A DNA stretch of 64,000 nt from Cordilura impudica (taxonomy: Eukaryota; Arthropoda; Insecta; Diptera; Scathophagidae), in contig OY821518.1 of assembly GCA_963682025.1 (NCBI GenBank), positions 124,520,800-124,584,799 of the forward strand. Direction: 5' to 3'. Positions 21,907 through 33,325 of this stretch are shown piece by piece. Made by a program: the position numbers and the translations under genes. Numbering within the stretch: position 1 is the stretch's first letter; each line of letters opens with the position of its first letter. The notes below the pieces were generated by a model, which saw only the letters and a program-made list of their open reading frames with translations, had not been told where the DNA came from and did not search any database.

Positions 21907-23515
21907 ATTATTCCACAATTGATAATTTATTCAATTTAACCAGTATTGTGAATTTTTGTTTTAATCGGAAAAGAAAAACTTTTGAATTTTTTGTTGACTT
22001 TGATATTATCCCACGTAATTCGTTATTTAATAAACTTTGTTGTTTGGGTCATTCAAGTAAAATGAAGTCCGTATTGAGGTAATTGTATGACAATACGACT
22101 AGCAGAGTTTGGAATGGCAGTTCGCTTTCTGATTCTTTCACAATCTCTCAGGGTGTTAAGCAGGGATGTTTATTAAGTCCAGTTTTGTTTTCGCTATATC
22201 TTAACGACCTTCCAGACTATCTACATGGCGGTATTACTGCAGCTGGAACCATTGAAAAGACCCTTTTATATGCGGCAGGCATTGTCGGATTCTCCTGAAG
22301 TAGTAGAGAACATGATTGACTCGTTATTCATACACTGTGAGGTATGGGGTCTTCGGATAAATTTAGATAAGTCCAAAATAGTAATATTTAGAACAGGTTC
22401 GAGATATAGTAATAGTCTTACTTGGAAATATGGCGAATATCAAATAGAGGTAGTGAACGAATACAAGTATTTTGGTGTAATTTTAATATATAACCCGTCT
22501 TTCAAAAAACATCTTGAGGATAAACTTGCCACGTCCAAAATGGCCATTAAGTCCACTTGGTTAAGCTGTATCCACCATCCGAAAATCAATCTTTGGAATA
22601 AACTTAAAATTTTCCAAGCAGCTGCAAAGTCCATAATGTTATATGGATCTGAGTTGATGAGGTTGAAACATTGTTGAGATATTTCCTAAAGAAAATGTTA
22701 TACCTTCCCATAAATAAACCCAATTATATGCTCCATATTGAAACTGGTTTGTCTTCATTATATTTGGAAACTTTAAATTTACATTTTAATTATATTAGGA
22801 AATTTCTGAATCTTTCCACGAATAGACTGCGGAACACTTACTGCTTTAGTCATTGGTGTGTCCTATGTACAGAAATTGGGATTATATTATATGAGGTTAT
22901 ATGAGGCTTGAGTTAACAATATAATGTATTACCACGATCTTAAAGTTGATAAATTAAAATCTTCTGAATACGATAAATTTGTAAATAGTGCAAGAAACCC
23001 TCGTTTTGGTCTTCATGATATGTGTCCTTTTTTAAAATATGATATCTCACTGTATTTCCGAGATGGAAACGCGGCTTACCTCGTGAGCTTAATTATGATG
23101 GCCTATTAAATTTAAATTCAAGTAATTTTTGTAGACGTGCGTCAAATTTATTAACCTTGCGCAATTATAATGCAGTGGAAAACACAAATCATTTAATAGG
23201 AAGATGTCCAATTTTTTCGGGGTACCGTTTCTCCTTTTTTGGAAAAAGATTTTTCTTAATAATGAAGAAGTTTTGAACAGTGAGAATTACATGTTCTTAT
23301 ACAAATTCGTATCAAACTGTTTAAAATATAGAAAATAAATTACTTCTGAATTTCTGAATAATAATAATTTTGCAATTATTATTTTAATTATAATTTAAAA
23401 ATTTTTATTATGCCAATCGGACACACAACATTTAATGTTAAATCTTCCTACGATTTAATCATTGAAAAATTTTTGTTACTGTAATGTTTAGTATTTTATA
23501 TATAAAAAATCAATA
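21907..23515 (+). pseudogene. Element F, RT core and C-terminal part
   Basis: The frame of F resumes as STIDNLFNLTSIVNFCFNRK and then shows FFVDFDIIPRNSLFNKLCCL (with a few residues missing), a stop at 22080, SFTISQGVKQGCLLSPVLFS, and LLYAAGIVG where the catalytic YADD is expected. Two catalytic aspartates are therefore gone. After a frameshift, LRINLDKSKIVIFRTG, YKYFGVILIYNPSF and AAAKSIMLYGSEL follow, then the C-terminal LETLNLHFNYIRKFLNL. The 3' UTR ends ATAAAAAATCAATAAATCT and merges into the AATCT array. Confidence 0.75.
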
Positions 23516-24717
23516 AATCTAATCTAATCTAATCTAATCTAATCTAATCTAATCTAATCTAATCTAATCTAATCTAATCTAATCTAATCTAATCTAATCT
23601 AATCTAATCTAATCTAATCTAATCTAATCTAATCTAATCTAATCTAATCTAATCTAATCTAATCTAATCTAATCTAATCTAATCTAATCTAATCTAATCT
23701 AATCTAATCTAATCTAATCTAATCTAATCTAATCTAATCTAATCTAATCTAATCTAATCTAATCTAATCTAATCTAATCTAATCTAATCTAATCTAATCT
23801 AATCTAATCTAATCTAATCTAATCTAATCTAATCTAATCTAATCTAATCTAATCTAATCTAATCTAATCTAATCTAATCTAATCTAATCTAATCTAATCT
23901 AATCTAATCTAATCTAATCTAATCTAATCTAATCTAATCTAATCTAATCTAATCTAATCTAATCTAATCTAATCTAATCTAATCTAATCTAATCTAATCT
24001 AATCTAATCTAATCTAATCTAATCTAATCTAATCTAATCTAATCTAATCTAATCTAATCTAATCTAATCTAATCTAATCTAATCTAATCTAATCTAATCT
24101 AATCTAATCTAATCTAATCTAATCTAATCTAATCTAATCTAATCTAATCTAATCTAATCTAATCTAATCTAATCTAATCTAATCTAATCTAATCTAATCT
24201 AATCTAATCTAATCTAATCTAATCTAATCTAATCTAATCTAATCTAATCTAATCTAATCTAATCTAATCTAATCTAATCTAATCTAATCTAATCTAATCT
24301 AATCTAATCTAATCTAATCTAATCTAATCTAATCTAATCTAATCTAATCTAATCTAATCTAATCTAATCTAATCTAATCTAATCTAATCTAATCTAATCT
24401 AATCTAATCTAATCTAATCTAATCTAATCTAATCTAATCTAATCTAATCTAATCTAATCTAATCTAATCTAATCTAATCTAATCTAATCTAATCTAATCT
24501 AATCTAATCTAATCTAATCTAATCTAATCTAATCTAATCTAATCTAATCTAATCTAATCTAATCTAATCTAATCTAATCTAATCTAATCTAATCTAATCT
24601 AATCTAATCTAATCTAATCTAATCTAATCTAATCTAATCTAATCTAATCTAATCTAATCTAATCTAATCTAATCTAATCTAATCTAATCTAATCTAATCT
24701 AATCTAATCTAATCTAA
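23516..24717 (+). repeat. (AATCT)n array, about 240 perfect copies
   Basis: The five-base unit repeats without a visible interruption for about 1.2 kb. It starts exactly at the 3' end of element F (CAATAAATCT) and ends at AATCTAATTAAATTTTT. A short isolated CTAATCTG lies near 24744. It is not the canonical insect telomere repeat TTAGG. Array length in the assembly may be inaccurate. Confidence 0.98.
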
Positions 24718-25184
24718 TTAAATTTTTTTCTTTCAATGTTTTTCTAATCTGTATATATAAAAAATTTATGAACATTTAAACGAATTAGTTATTTATTGTT
24801 CGGCTTGAGATCATGTATACATTTTCTAATGAAAGAAAAGGTAATAGTTTTTGTAATGTAAGAAAAATATTGGAACAAATTGAAGACAGCGCTAGATGGA
24901 GTAGCTATTTTCGAACAAAGCGACTTGTTCATCTTCAGCATCCTTCTGTCTATTACTTCAACTCATGCTTAATCAACTATTTAACTCAACTTTGAAAGAA
25001 AAGAACATAGGGAATGTAAATAAAATTCATTAAATTGAGAATTTTTAAATAAAATTCATTGAGTTTCATTGTAAATATTTGTTGAACACACTAAAGAAAT
25101 ATAAATAGGTTAGTTAATAAAAAATGTTATAAAAGCCTAGAGGTATGCTTTAAATGATTACACGGTGCTACAGTGAAAACATAA
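24718..25184. other. No gene seen
   Basis: An open frame of 60 codons at 24813-24995 (KILEQIEDSARWSSYFRTKR) looks protein-like, but I do not recognise it. The rest is AT-rich. Confidence 0.3.
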
Positions 25185-25451
25185 TTGGAAAGTGACCTAG
25201 TGTAGGTTGTAGGTCTTGTTGAGTAGATCCCAAATCAGTTTTAAAATACCCTTAAATTTCGGAATTATTATGAATAAACCGTTTCTGAGTAGGTACAAGT
25301 ACTTATGACCGCGTAACTTAGTTGGTTTTTAACCGATATTATTTTTTTTAAATGGTTTCAGAAAGAAGAAAAATGTGCCTTTCCAAATGTATACACCCTT
25401 TGCTATGTATATTAAACATTTGTGGTGATATTTTTAATTATATTTGATTTT

Positions 25452-28400
25452 TGGGGGATGGGGTCTTTCTCAGAGGTGCTCTTCGGTGCGGAACGCTCTC
25501 TGTCTGCTATTCACTTGGGAATAGCAAGAAGCAATTCCTCTGTTGGATTTCCCAAGCAGCTCACAACTTCCGGTCTCTGACCAAGTATCCCCTGGAAATG
25601 TCGCCCAGGCACCCATCTGACGGCAGCTAGAGTGAGAAGGCGTGCAGCTATGAGTGACTTGAATGGCATGCGAACACCAGTGCGTCTCAGGTAAGTAGGT
25701 GGTAATCCAGAATGCAGAATACCACTGAAACTCTGCTGTATTTTAACCTGCCTAGAGGTAGTTGGCAGCCCCAACAATAGGATCGGAGTGCAGTGGTCTA
25801 ATCAGTCCTCACTCCTAAATAACTTCGATTACAGAAACGTCAATAAATTCAAATAACAACGGTTTATGATTGGTACTTGGAACGTTAGAACTCTTTCGGG
25901 AATATCTCGAATCGAGAAAGTTCGTAGGAAAATGGCTGCACATAGTTTGGATGTCTTAGGACTTAGCGAGGTACGATGGTTTAGCAATGGTTCCACTTAC
26001 TTACCAAATGGCTTTCATTTCATATACTCGGGTAACGATACGCATAGAAAGAATGGAGTTGGAATACTACTTTCGCCGAAAGCTAGTCGCGCTTTGTTGG
26101 AACATAATGCTATCTCCGATCGCATTATCATTGCGAGAATAAACTCAAAGTTTCGCAAGATTTCGATCATTCAATGCTACGCCCCAACGGAACCCGACGA
26201 CGATAGTGTTAAGGATGTTTTTATGATCAACTAGATGCTGTTGTCAGTAAGATACCTTCTGGCAACAACAATAATAACTTACAGTCAGTCATGGGTATAC
26301 TTGGTCTTGGTATGGTGAGAAACAACAATGGAGAAAGACTGATTGACTTTTGTGCTCGAAACCGATTATTTATCGGTGGTACAAAGTTCCCACATAAGGA
26401 CATACACAAGTATACGTGGGTTTGTCCTGCTGGCCGTACACGTAACCAAATCGATCATGTCCTGATGAGTAAGCTATTTTTGGGATCCTTAATGGATGTA
26501 AAGACCCGACGAAGAGCGGATATCGACAGTGATCACCGATTACTCGTAGCTACGCTTCGTTTGCGACCAGCTGCAATCAAAACTAGGGATAGGCCCGATA
26601 AATACAATACAGCACGGCTCCTTGACCGTAATATTGCACAGTTATACAACAACAACTTAAAGACTGCTTTGCTTATGAACCAACATCAAAACACATGGGC
26701 AGACGTATCGTCAGTTTGCAAAGAAACTGCTAGGTCAGTGCTTGGATTAAAAAGTAGCAAGATTAAGCCGTGGATTAGCGATGAATCTTGGATGGAGATA
26801 CAAAACCGAAAAAACTTCACAAAGATCGCCTAAATGCTAAAACTCACGCACAAAAACAGCAATCTAGATCCCAATATCGGCAGTCTGCACGTCGAGTTCG
26901 TAACTTGGTTCGTTCTGATCGCGAAAAATATTATAACGGCATTGCTGAACAGGCGGAGCAAGCCGCAAATACAGGTAACTTGCGTGGTGTATATTCAGCT
27001 ATTAAAGAGCTAAGTGGAAATAATATAAGAGGCACCGCGATTGTAAAAGCAGTCGATGGATCTGAAATAATAGCACCCGAACAACTTGAGCGATGGCGCG
27101 ATTTCTTTTCACTGCAAGCTTCATCAACTAGTAGCGAGACTCAAGACGATGATCGATTTTTTACAACTCGTCGCAATCCCAGGAGGGACATATCTACAGG
27201 TCCAACGTCATGCTCAGAAATTGAAGATGCGTTAAATAGAATTAAAAACAATAAAGCATCAGATCCAGACAGCATTCCTGCTGAACTTTTGAAATATGGC
27301 GCTGGTACTTTAGATCAGTTACTTACCCCTATTATCCATGAAGCCTGGACATCTAACCACATACCAGATGAATGGAAAGAAGGAACAGTGGTCACACTAG
27401 CCAAGAAAGGAGATTTGACCCAATGTAAAAATTGGCGTGGCATAACTGTTCCTAACGCCATAGGCAAGGTTATGGTCACCCTTATACTGCAAAGAATTTC
27501 TCCTGTTGTGGATCAGATTTTGCGTACTGAGCAGGCAGGATTTAGACAAGGTCGATCCTGTGCTGATCACATCAATACTTTGCGCATAATTATCGAAAAA
27601 TCCGCTGAATATAATACTCCTCTTTATTTACTTTTTGTCGACTTTGAACGGGCATTTGATACTATATCCCGAAACTCCATGTGGTCGGCGCTAACATACA
27701 AAGGAATTCCTGAAAAAATAGTTAACATGATACGTGAACTATATAGGGATGCACAATGTAGGATACGTTTTAATGGAAATGAGAGTCGGCCATTCGTTCC
27801 CACCACTGGTGTGCGACAAGGATGCATCCTCTCTCCAACGTTGTTTTTGCTACTTCTTGAATGCGTAATGGAAAAAACCAACAGAGATGCACCTTTCGGT
27901 ATCTGATGGACTTTATCCGAATTTCTATATGACATAGACTATGCCGATGATATATGTTTAATGGCACATCGTTTTTCGGATATCGAAGCAAAACTTTCCA
28001 GACTATCCGAAAACGCTAAAAAAAAGTTGGTTTAAGTATTAATATAAACAAAACAAAGCTCATGCGCATAGGCACAGATATCGCCACACCGTTAGTTATA
28101 AACGGTCAGACCATTGAAGATGTAGATGCTTTCTGCTACCTTGGTAGCAAGATAACTAAGGACGGTGGGTCAAATGCTGACGTAACCGATCGCATAAATA
28201 AAGCACGAGTGGCTTTCTTTTCCTTAACCAAAATTTGGAGAAGAAATAATATTTCTCGTAAAACAAAAGTACGTATTTTTAACTGTAGTTTAAAGTCTGT
28301 GTTGCTTTATGGCTGCACTACATGGAGCTTAACGCAAGATACCATTAAAAAAAATTCAAACATTTATTAACAAATGTCTGAGACAAATTTTTCACATCCA

Positions 28401-28644
28401 CTGGCCAAACAGAATTTCAAACGATGCCCTGCTCCAAAGGGCAAGCTCCTTGCCCCGTAACACCTGGGTTCGATGCCTTAAACAAGAATGTCAACTAGCT
28501 CGTATATCCTGGAACCAAACAAAATCAATTGCCAGAGATAGAATAAGATGGAGAGAATTCGTTGACGACCTATGTTCACTCTGAAATTTATTTAAGTATT
28601 TGTAGTTTTCAGAAATGTATTTCTATTGATATTTAATTAAATAA

Positions 28645-28698
<54 letters not shown>
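25452..28698 (+). mobile_element. Element H: RTE/CFDP2-like non-LTR retrotransposon
   Basis: It is flanked by a duplicated TATTTGATTTT (25441-25451 and 28699-28709). It opens with a GC-richer 5' region (25453-25865) that contains a CTGAAACTCTGCTG-like leader and has no long frame. One degraded ORF follows (25866-28583), and the 3' end is an (AT)n tail at 28649-28700. It is inserted in the left inverted repeat of element J, which dates it after J. Confidence 0.85.
25866..28583 (+). pseudogene. Element H polyprotein: AP endonuclease and reverse transcriptase
   Basis: The N-terminal endonuclease starts MIGTWNVRTLSGISRIEKV, with LGLSEVRWF (catalytic Glu) and IIQCYAPTEPDDD. A one-base frameshift lies near 26222, and a block with the GDWN motif is deleted (VMG runs directly into ILGLGMV). 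Then come ERLIDFCARNRLFIGGT, WVCPAGRTRNQIDHVLM and DIDSDHRLLVATL (SDH present). After a frameshift at about 26800 the RT reads NKASDPDSIPAELLKYG, NWRGITVPNAIGKVM, FVDFERAFDTISRNSMW, TTGVRQGCILSPTLFLLL, a stop at 27904, and DYADDICLMAH (YADD intact). A further frameshift near 28022 leads to the C-terminal FCYLGSKIT and LYGCTTWSL segments. The EN type is the one often annotated as craniofacial-development-protein-2-like in insects, which is transposon-derived. Confidence 0.85.

Positions 28699-28700
<2 letters not shown>
28649..28700. repeat. (AT)n tail of element H
   Basis: About 26 AT dinucleotides follow AAATAAAGGAC. This is consistent with the short-repeat 3' tails of RTE-like elements. Confidence 0.9.
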
Positions 28701-28704
<4 letters not shown>

Positions 28705-28979
28705 ATTTTAATTTTATTTATTCTAGTTTTTTCAACATACCTCTATGTATATATTTCATTAAAGCTAACTTAGTCTCAAGTTAAACAAACTTTCAATAAA
28801 TAAAATCGAGTAAAAAATAAAAAAGTTGTTAAGGTTTTTCAAATGTGAAAAATTTAGCTTTTACAAATATTGAGCAGGAACTATCACTTTACTTTATTTT
28901 ACTTTTTTTTTTTAGTTTCATAATGATATGATGATATAAATATTTTAAAATAACAGTATACAAATAATTTTATTTCGAA

Positions 28980-30175
28980 ATTTAGAATTTTTTTGTTGCA
29001 CAGTCGGTGAAATCACATTTAGTGACAAATGAAGATTTCCATGATCTTGTTCGAGATTTGAAACTATTATGGAGACAAACAGAGATGTTAGTTTCTCGAC
29101 TAAAACAGTAGAATTTCACGAAAAGTGACTTAAAAGTAACATTGCAAGAGACAATCTCCAAATACAGTTTGAGCACATTTTTAAAGCTGACAATGATGAC
29201 AACAACAAGAACAATGATAATAACACCTTGTATATTGCTCAGATGAGTTAATCAATTGTCTAAATTACCAACATCAACCGAACGACTGGAGATTATTTCT
29301 GAACGGCTCGTGTATATGTAATTTATATTATTCGGTTTCAAAATCCATTAACATATTTTTTAGGTTTGTAAGCAGTTTTATTACACAACGAGAACCAGTT
29401 GCCCTCAGTGCCAACAGCATACGCCACTAACATGAAAGAGTCGTAGGCAACAATGGAGAAAATACTGGATTTAATATGTTTTGAAAAGTATCAATGGTAA
29501 ATTGTTTCAGATCTAAAAGTTCTGATAATCTTATTCGGAATGCAAGGAGGCTGTACAAAATTTGCGAATGGGGCATTCGTGGGAAAGATCAATACAAGCA
29601 AAAAAACTGGCCATCAAGAACAATTTTTGAAATTGGCAAGAAAAACGTCTTAAAAATTCCACAAATTGGGATACATGAAGCAGTTTGTGAAACGCCTGGA
29701 TAGGGAAAGTGAGGCCTTTTTATACTTAAAGTCAGTTTTCCCAAGAATAAGTGAAGCTAAACTAAAAAAAATTAGGAATGTTTATTGATTTCTAACCATC
29801 ATTGTATTGTTTTTTTTTTATTTTTAGGTATTTTTGTTGGACCTCAAATCCGCAAAATCATGCTTGACGAAGAATTTACAGTGAAATTAAATGTTGTGGA
29901 AAAAAGAGCATGGCGAAGCTTTATTAGTTTATGTGAAAAGTTTTTGAGAAGCAAAAAAAGTGAAAATTATATTGATGCTGTAAATGAATTTCTTGAGGTT
30001 ATGCCGAAATGGAATGCAGAATGTCCATAAAAGTTAATTTTTTGCATGTACCTTTAGATTTTTTTCCCAGAAAACCTAGGATAATTTAGTGAAGAGTAAG
30101 GCGAACGATTTCACCAAGACATTTTGGATATCGAAAGACGCTTTGAAAGAAAAAGCCAAGTAAGAATGATTTCAA
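28980..30175 (+). pseudogene. Element J transposon protein (arthropod MKETY/GDLKV family)
   Basis: Plus-strand pieces in family order: FHDLVRDLKL-like start near 29040, ATNMKES and KYQW with SDLKVLIILFGMQGG (29430-29560), CEWGIRGKDQYKQKNWPSRT, GKKNVL, YMKQFVKRLDRESEAF, FPRISEAKLKKIRN. A T-rich gap with AG (29775-29827) that looks like a relic intron follows, then GIFVGPQIRKIMLDEEFTVK, EKRAWRSFISLCEKFLRSKK, a FLHVPLDFFPE-like stretch and ERFHQDI. From memory these blocks define a widespread uncharacterised arthropod transposon protein. Stops and frameshifts are frequent in the first half. Confidence 0.6.
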
Positions 30176-30186
30176 ATTACTAGAAA

Positions 30187-30846
30187 GTAAGCATAAACCA
30201 AATTTGAGTGGTATCTTTATAAATTTTTTTGGCTGCAGATATGAAAAAGTTTATATCGACCGATCCTGACCATGGTTGGTAAAGTCTCTTGTATTTTGCG
30301 AAAATATATACAAACAAACAAAATTTGATAAGAAGCAGTGCAATATTTTTGTTTTTTGATAGATTTAAGTGAAGATCGGGAAGCAGCTCTATATGGGGCC
30401 TATGACTAAGAGTTGTCCCATAGGGATAATTTTTGGATTACTGATCAATGAATGTAATAAACACATACAAACCCAATTTGAGTAAAATCTATACGACAAT
30501 TTGGATCTTATGGCAATTTATGTCGATTTTATAGGGTTCATTTGTATGGGGGCTAGGTCTAAACATGGACCGATTCTCACCAATTTCAATAGCGTTCATT
30601 CTACGGCAGACAGGAGCTTACATACCAAATTTCATTAAAATATATTCATATTTGCGACCTGCAGTTTGATTACAAGCTTTTCATGTACACACAGACGAAC
30701 GGACGGACGGACATCGTTAAATCGATTCAGATAGTGATTCTGATTCGATCGGTATGATAAAAGATAGGTCTAGGTCAAATATTTTTGGTTGTTACAAACA
30801 GCAGCACAAAGTCATTATACCCAAACCACATAGTGTTATAGGGTAT
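30187..30846 (-). mobile_element. mini-me-like repeat, copy 5 (terminal hairpin missing)
   Basis: Reverse-oriented copy from TAAGCATAAACCAAATTTGAG to GTGTTATAGGGTATAA. The 3'-terminal palindrome is absent and a short internal block is deleted after TTTATATCGA. It has only three GTCC-type units. Confidence 0.8.
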
Positions 30847-31335
30847 AATAAAGTGGTAGTTCTTGATCAATATTTTAAAAGCTAAATTTTTCACTTTTGT
30901 AAAACCTTAATAACTTTTTTATTTCTTACTCGATTTTATTTATTAAAAGCTGATTTAACTCAAAACTAAATTAGCTTTAATCAAATATATACATAAGGGT
31001 ATGTTTCTAAAAAACCAATTTACAAAAATGCCACCAAAATTGAAAAAACTGAAAAAATAATTTCAAATCAGATATAATTAAGAATATCAGTTATATACAT
31101 ACCAAAGGGTGTATATATTTGGAAATGCATATTTTTCTTCTTTCTGAAACCATTTAAAAAATAAATATCGGCTGAAAACCAAAGTTACGCGGTCATAAGT
31201 ACTTGTACCTACCTAAAAACGGTTTATTCGGAATAACTCCGAAATTTAAGGGTGTTCCGATTATTTTAAAATTGATTTATGATCTACTCAATAAGGTCTA
31301 TAACCTATACTTGGTCGCTTTTCAAGTATAAAGAA

Positions 31336-31652
31336 TTTATAGTGGTAAAAGTGTGGAAAATTTATAGTGGTTTAATATTTTAAAATTATAAATGCAGTTT
31401 GATTCGTAAATAAGAGAGTTTTTGAACTCAATTAACATTTTTTGATTGATTGTTTGTTCGATTCTTCAATATTATTGTCAAGAACTAACTCATTTAATAC
31501 AGGGTCTACCTTGTCCTCCAAACAATAAAAAATTATTGTATTTGTGGAAAAAAAACAATTTATCTTTGAAAAATAACGTCTCTACTCGAGTTCTACGAAT
31601 TGTAACTATAAAGGATTATCACCAGATACGTTAAACGTAGTTACCCGTTTTT
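31336..31652. other. No gene seen
   Basis: AT-rich sequence between element J and mini-me copy 6. Confidence 0.35.
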
Positions 31653-32288
31653 TATACCCTATACCACTATGTGGTTTGGGTATAATGACTTTGTGCTGCT
31701 GTTTGTAACTACTAAAAATATTTGACCTAGACACATCTTTTATTATACCGATCAATTCAGAATCACTTACTGAGTCGTTTAAGCGATGTCCTTCCGTCCG
31801 TCTGTGTGCCCATGTAAAGCTTTTAATCAAACTACAGGTCGCAAATTAGAATACATGAAATTTGGCATGTAAGCTTCTATCGGCCATAGGATGAGCGCTA
31901 TTGAAATTGGTGAAATTCGGTCTATGTTGAGACCTAGTCCCCATACAAATGACCCCTGTGAAATCGACATCAATTGCCATAAGATAGAAATTATCATATA
32001 GATCTCAGTCAAGTTGGGTTTGTATGTGTTTATTATTACCACTAATCGGTAGTTCAAAAATAATCCCTATAGGACAAATCTTCATCATAGGCCCCATATA
32101 GAGCTGCTTCCCGATCTTCACTTAAATCTATCAAAAAACAAAAATATTGAACAGATTTTTATCTAAATTGGTTTGTATATATTTTTTCAAAATATAAGTG
32201 ACTACCAAAATATGGTCACGATCGGTCTATTTTTCGACCTAGTCCCCATATAAATATCGCACCCCATATGAACTTTCTCATCGTCTGC
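31653..32288 (+). mobile_element. mini-me-like repeat, copy 6 (left part)
   Basis: It starts ATACCCTATACCACTATG-like and runs to CATATGAACTTTCTCAT, where the foldback element is inserted. It resumes at 33326. Confidence 0.8.
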
Positions 32289-32290
32289 GT

Positions 32291-32470
32291 AAAATTTCCC
32301 GAAAACAATTTCCCGAAAACAATTTCCCGAAAACAATTTCCCGAAAACAATTTCCCGAAAACAATTTCCCGAAAACAATTTCCCGAAAACAATTTCCCGA
32401 AAACAATTTCCCGAAATTACAATTTCCCGAAATTACGATTTCCCGAAAAAAAATTTTCCGAAATTACAAT
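32291..32470 (+). repeat. Foldback left arm: 14-bp tandem repeats
   Basis: Eight or nine perfect AATTTCCCGAAAAC units are followed by four variants with AATTAC or AAAAAA. The stop-free frame running through it (32268-32549) arises from the repeat and is not a gene. Confidence 0.95.
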
Positions 32471-32824
32471 TTCCCTATTTTTAGTTTACAACTTCCCATA
32501 TATTCTTGATTTCCCCCATAAAAAAAACTTACTGCATACGATTTCTTGAAAAAACAATTTCCCGAGTATACGATTTCTCGAAAAAACAATTCCCCCACCC
32601 CGCACCGCGCCCTTCCTCTTCCACCCTCCCTCGTCATCCGGACCTATTTATTGGAGTGTCATACGCTTATTTTTTCATTGTGACTTTGAACACTTCGGTT
32701 TTCAGACTTCCCGACGGATAACGCTCACTCCATTACATCATGCCCATGCAGTAGCTGCTACGGAATCGTTACCATCTTGCATAGCGAAGTTTTTTAGTTA
32801 TTTGGATTGTAGTACTCAGTTACT

Positions 32825-33144
32825 ATGCCACTCGAATTCCTGGGTAGCGAAAAAGTTAAACCGAGGTTGCTTTTGAATGGTTTCTTGTATCATGACGACG
32901 GTCAGTCCGTTGATAGCGTTTATTGGCGTTGTATCCTTTATCGAGGAAAACATTGTACCGGTTGGGTCATAACAATCACAGTGCCGAAGCGGCTTTCGTT
33001 GCTAAAGAAAAAATCGTTAATGGGCTGATAGATCTTGCCCGGACCACTACATCAAGTGGTCATGAACTGATTGCTCGCGCTTTGGCCGGAATTTCTGATG
33101 ATATTGTTTCGGAAATGCCATCAACAAGCTCTTCGAAGAAATAG
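32825..33144 (+). pseudogene. FLYWCH-type zinc-finger fragment
   Basis: The first frame starts MPLEFLGSEKVKPRLLLNGF and continues LYHDDGQSVDSVYWRCILYR and GKHCTGWVIT. This matches the FLYWCH pattern (hydrophobic start, G-[FY]-x-[FY], YWRC, C...). The final His of the finger is found after a one-base shift (HNNHSAEAAFVAKEK, then IVNGLIDLARTTTSSGHELI and SDDIVSEMPSTSSSKK). FLYWCH domains occur at the N-terminus of many Mutator-like transposases, and no catalytic core follows here. The function was probably DNA binding. It sits between the foldback arms, so it is transposon cargo or the remnant of the element's own transposase. Confidence 0.65.
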
Positions 33145-33325
33145 TAATTTCGGGAAATTGTAGTTTCGAGAAATTGTGTTCGGGAAATTGTATTTCGGGA
33201 AATTGTAATTTAGGGAAATTGTAATTTCGGGTAATTATGTTCGGGAAATTGTAATTTCGGGAAACTGTTTTCGGGAAATTCATTTCGGGAAATTGTTTTC
33301 GGGAAATTGTTTTCGGGAAATTTTC
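33145..33325 (-). repeat. Foldback right arm: inverted 14-bp tandem repeats
   Basis: About ten copies of TTTCGGGAAATTGT-like units in inverse orientation to the left arm. They are more diverged at the inner side, and the outer two or three units are perfect. Confidence 0.92.

Larger units (their letters stand above)
25185..31335 (+). mobile_element. Element J: DNA transposon with ~450-bp inverted repeats
   Basis: The left arm (25185-25447 continued at 28711-28895) and right arm (30847-31335) are inverted copies. Shared landmarks include TTGAGTAGATC, CACCCTTAAATTTCGG, AAGTACTTATGACCGCG, TTAAAGCTAA and AATAAATAAAATCGAGTAA. The interior encodes a decayed transposon protein (28980-30175). Retroelement H is inserted inside the left arm and mini-me copy 5 next to the right arm. 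I cannot name the superfamily with confidence. Confidence 0.75.
32289..33325. mobile_element. Foldback element with tandem-repeat arms and FLYWCH fragment
   Basis: The left arm is an array of AATTTCCCGAAAAC (14 bp) and the right arm is its inverse, GTTTTCGGGAAATT. Between them lies ~600 bp of GC-richer DNA with a FLYWCH-like zinc-finger fragment. The flanks share CTTTCTCAT (32273-32281) and CTTTTTCAT (33326-33334), and similarity extends to TCTGC on both sides. The target duplication is therefore 9 bp or, allowing an indel, about 15 bp. The architecture matches Drosophila FB foldback elements, which are linked to Mutator-like transposases. I infer a MULE-related non-autonomous element. Confidence 0.75.

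Noticed and set aside
23516..24717. AATCT array as a telomere repeat
   Set aside because: The insect telomere repeat is TTAGG, Diptera lack it, and this array is internal and continuous with a retroelement tail.
27624..27991. Minus-strand frames over the reverse transcriptase of element H
   Set aside because: They are shadows of the plus-strand RT frame, which has clear catalytic motifs.
32291..32470. Regular short repeats as a CRISPR array
   Set aside because: Units are contiguous without unique spacers, the genome is eukaryotic, and an inverted partner array exists at the other end.
32268..32549. Open frame of repeated FPENNFPKTISRKQ units
   Set aside because: It is the translation of the 14-bp foldback repeat array; the 14-bp unit cycles through three frames without stops by chance.
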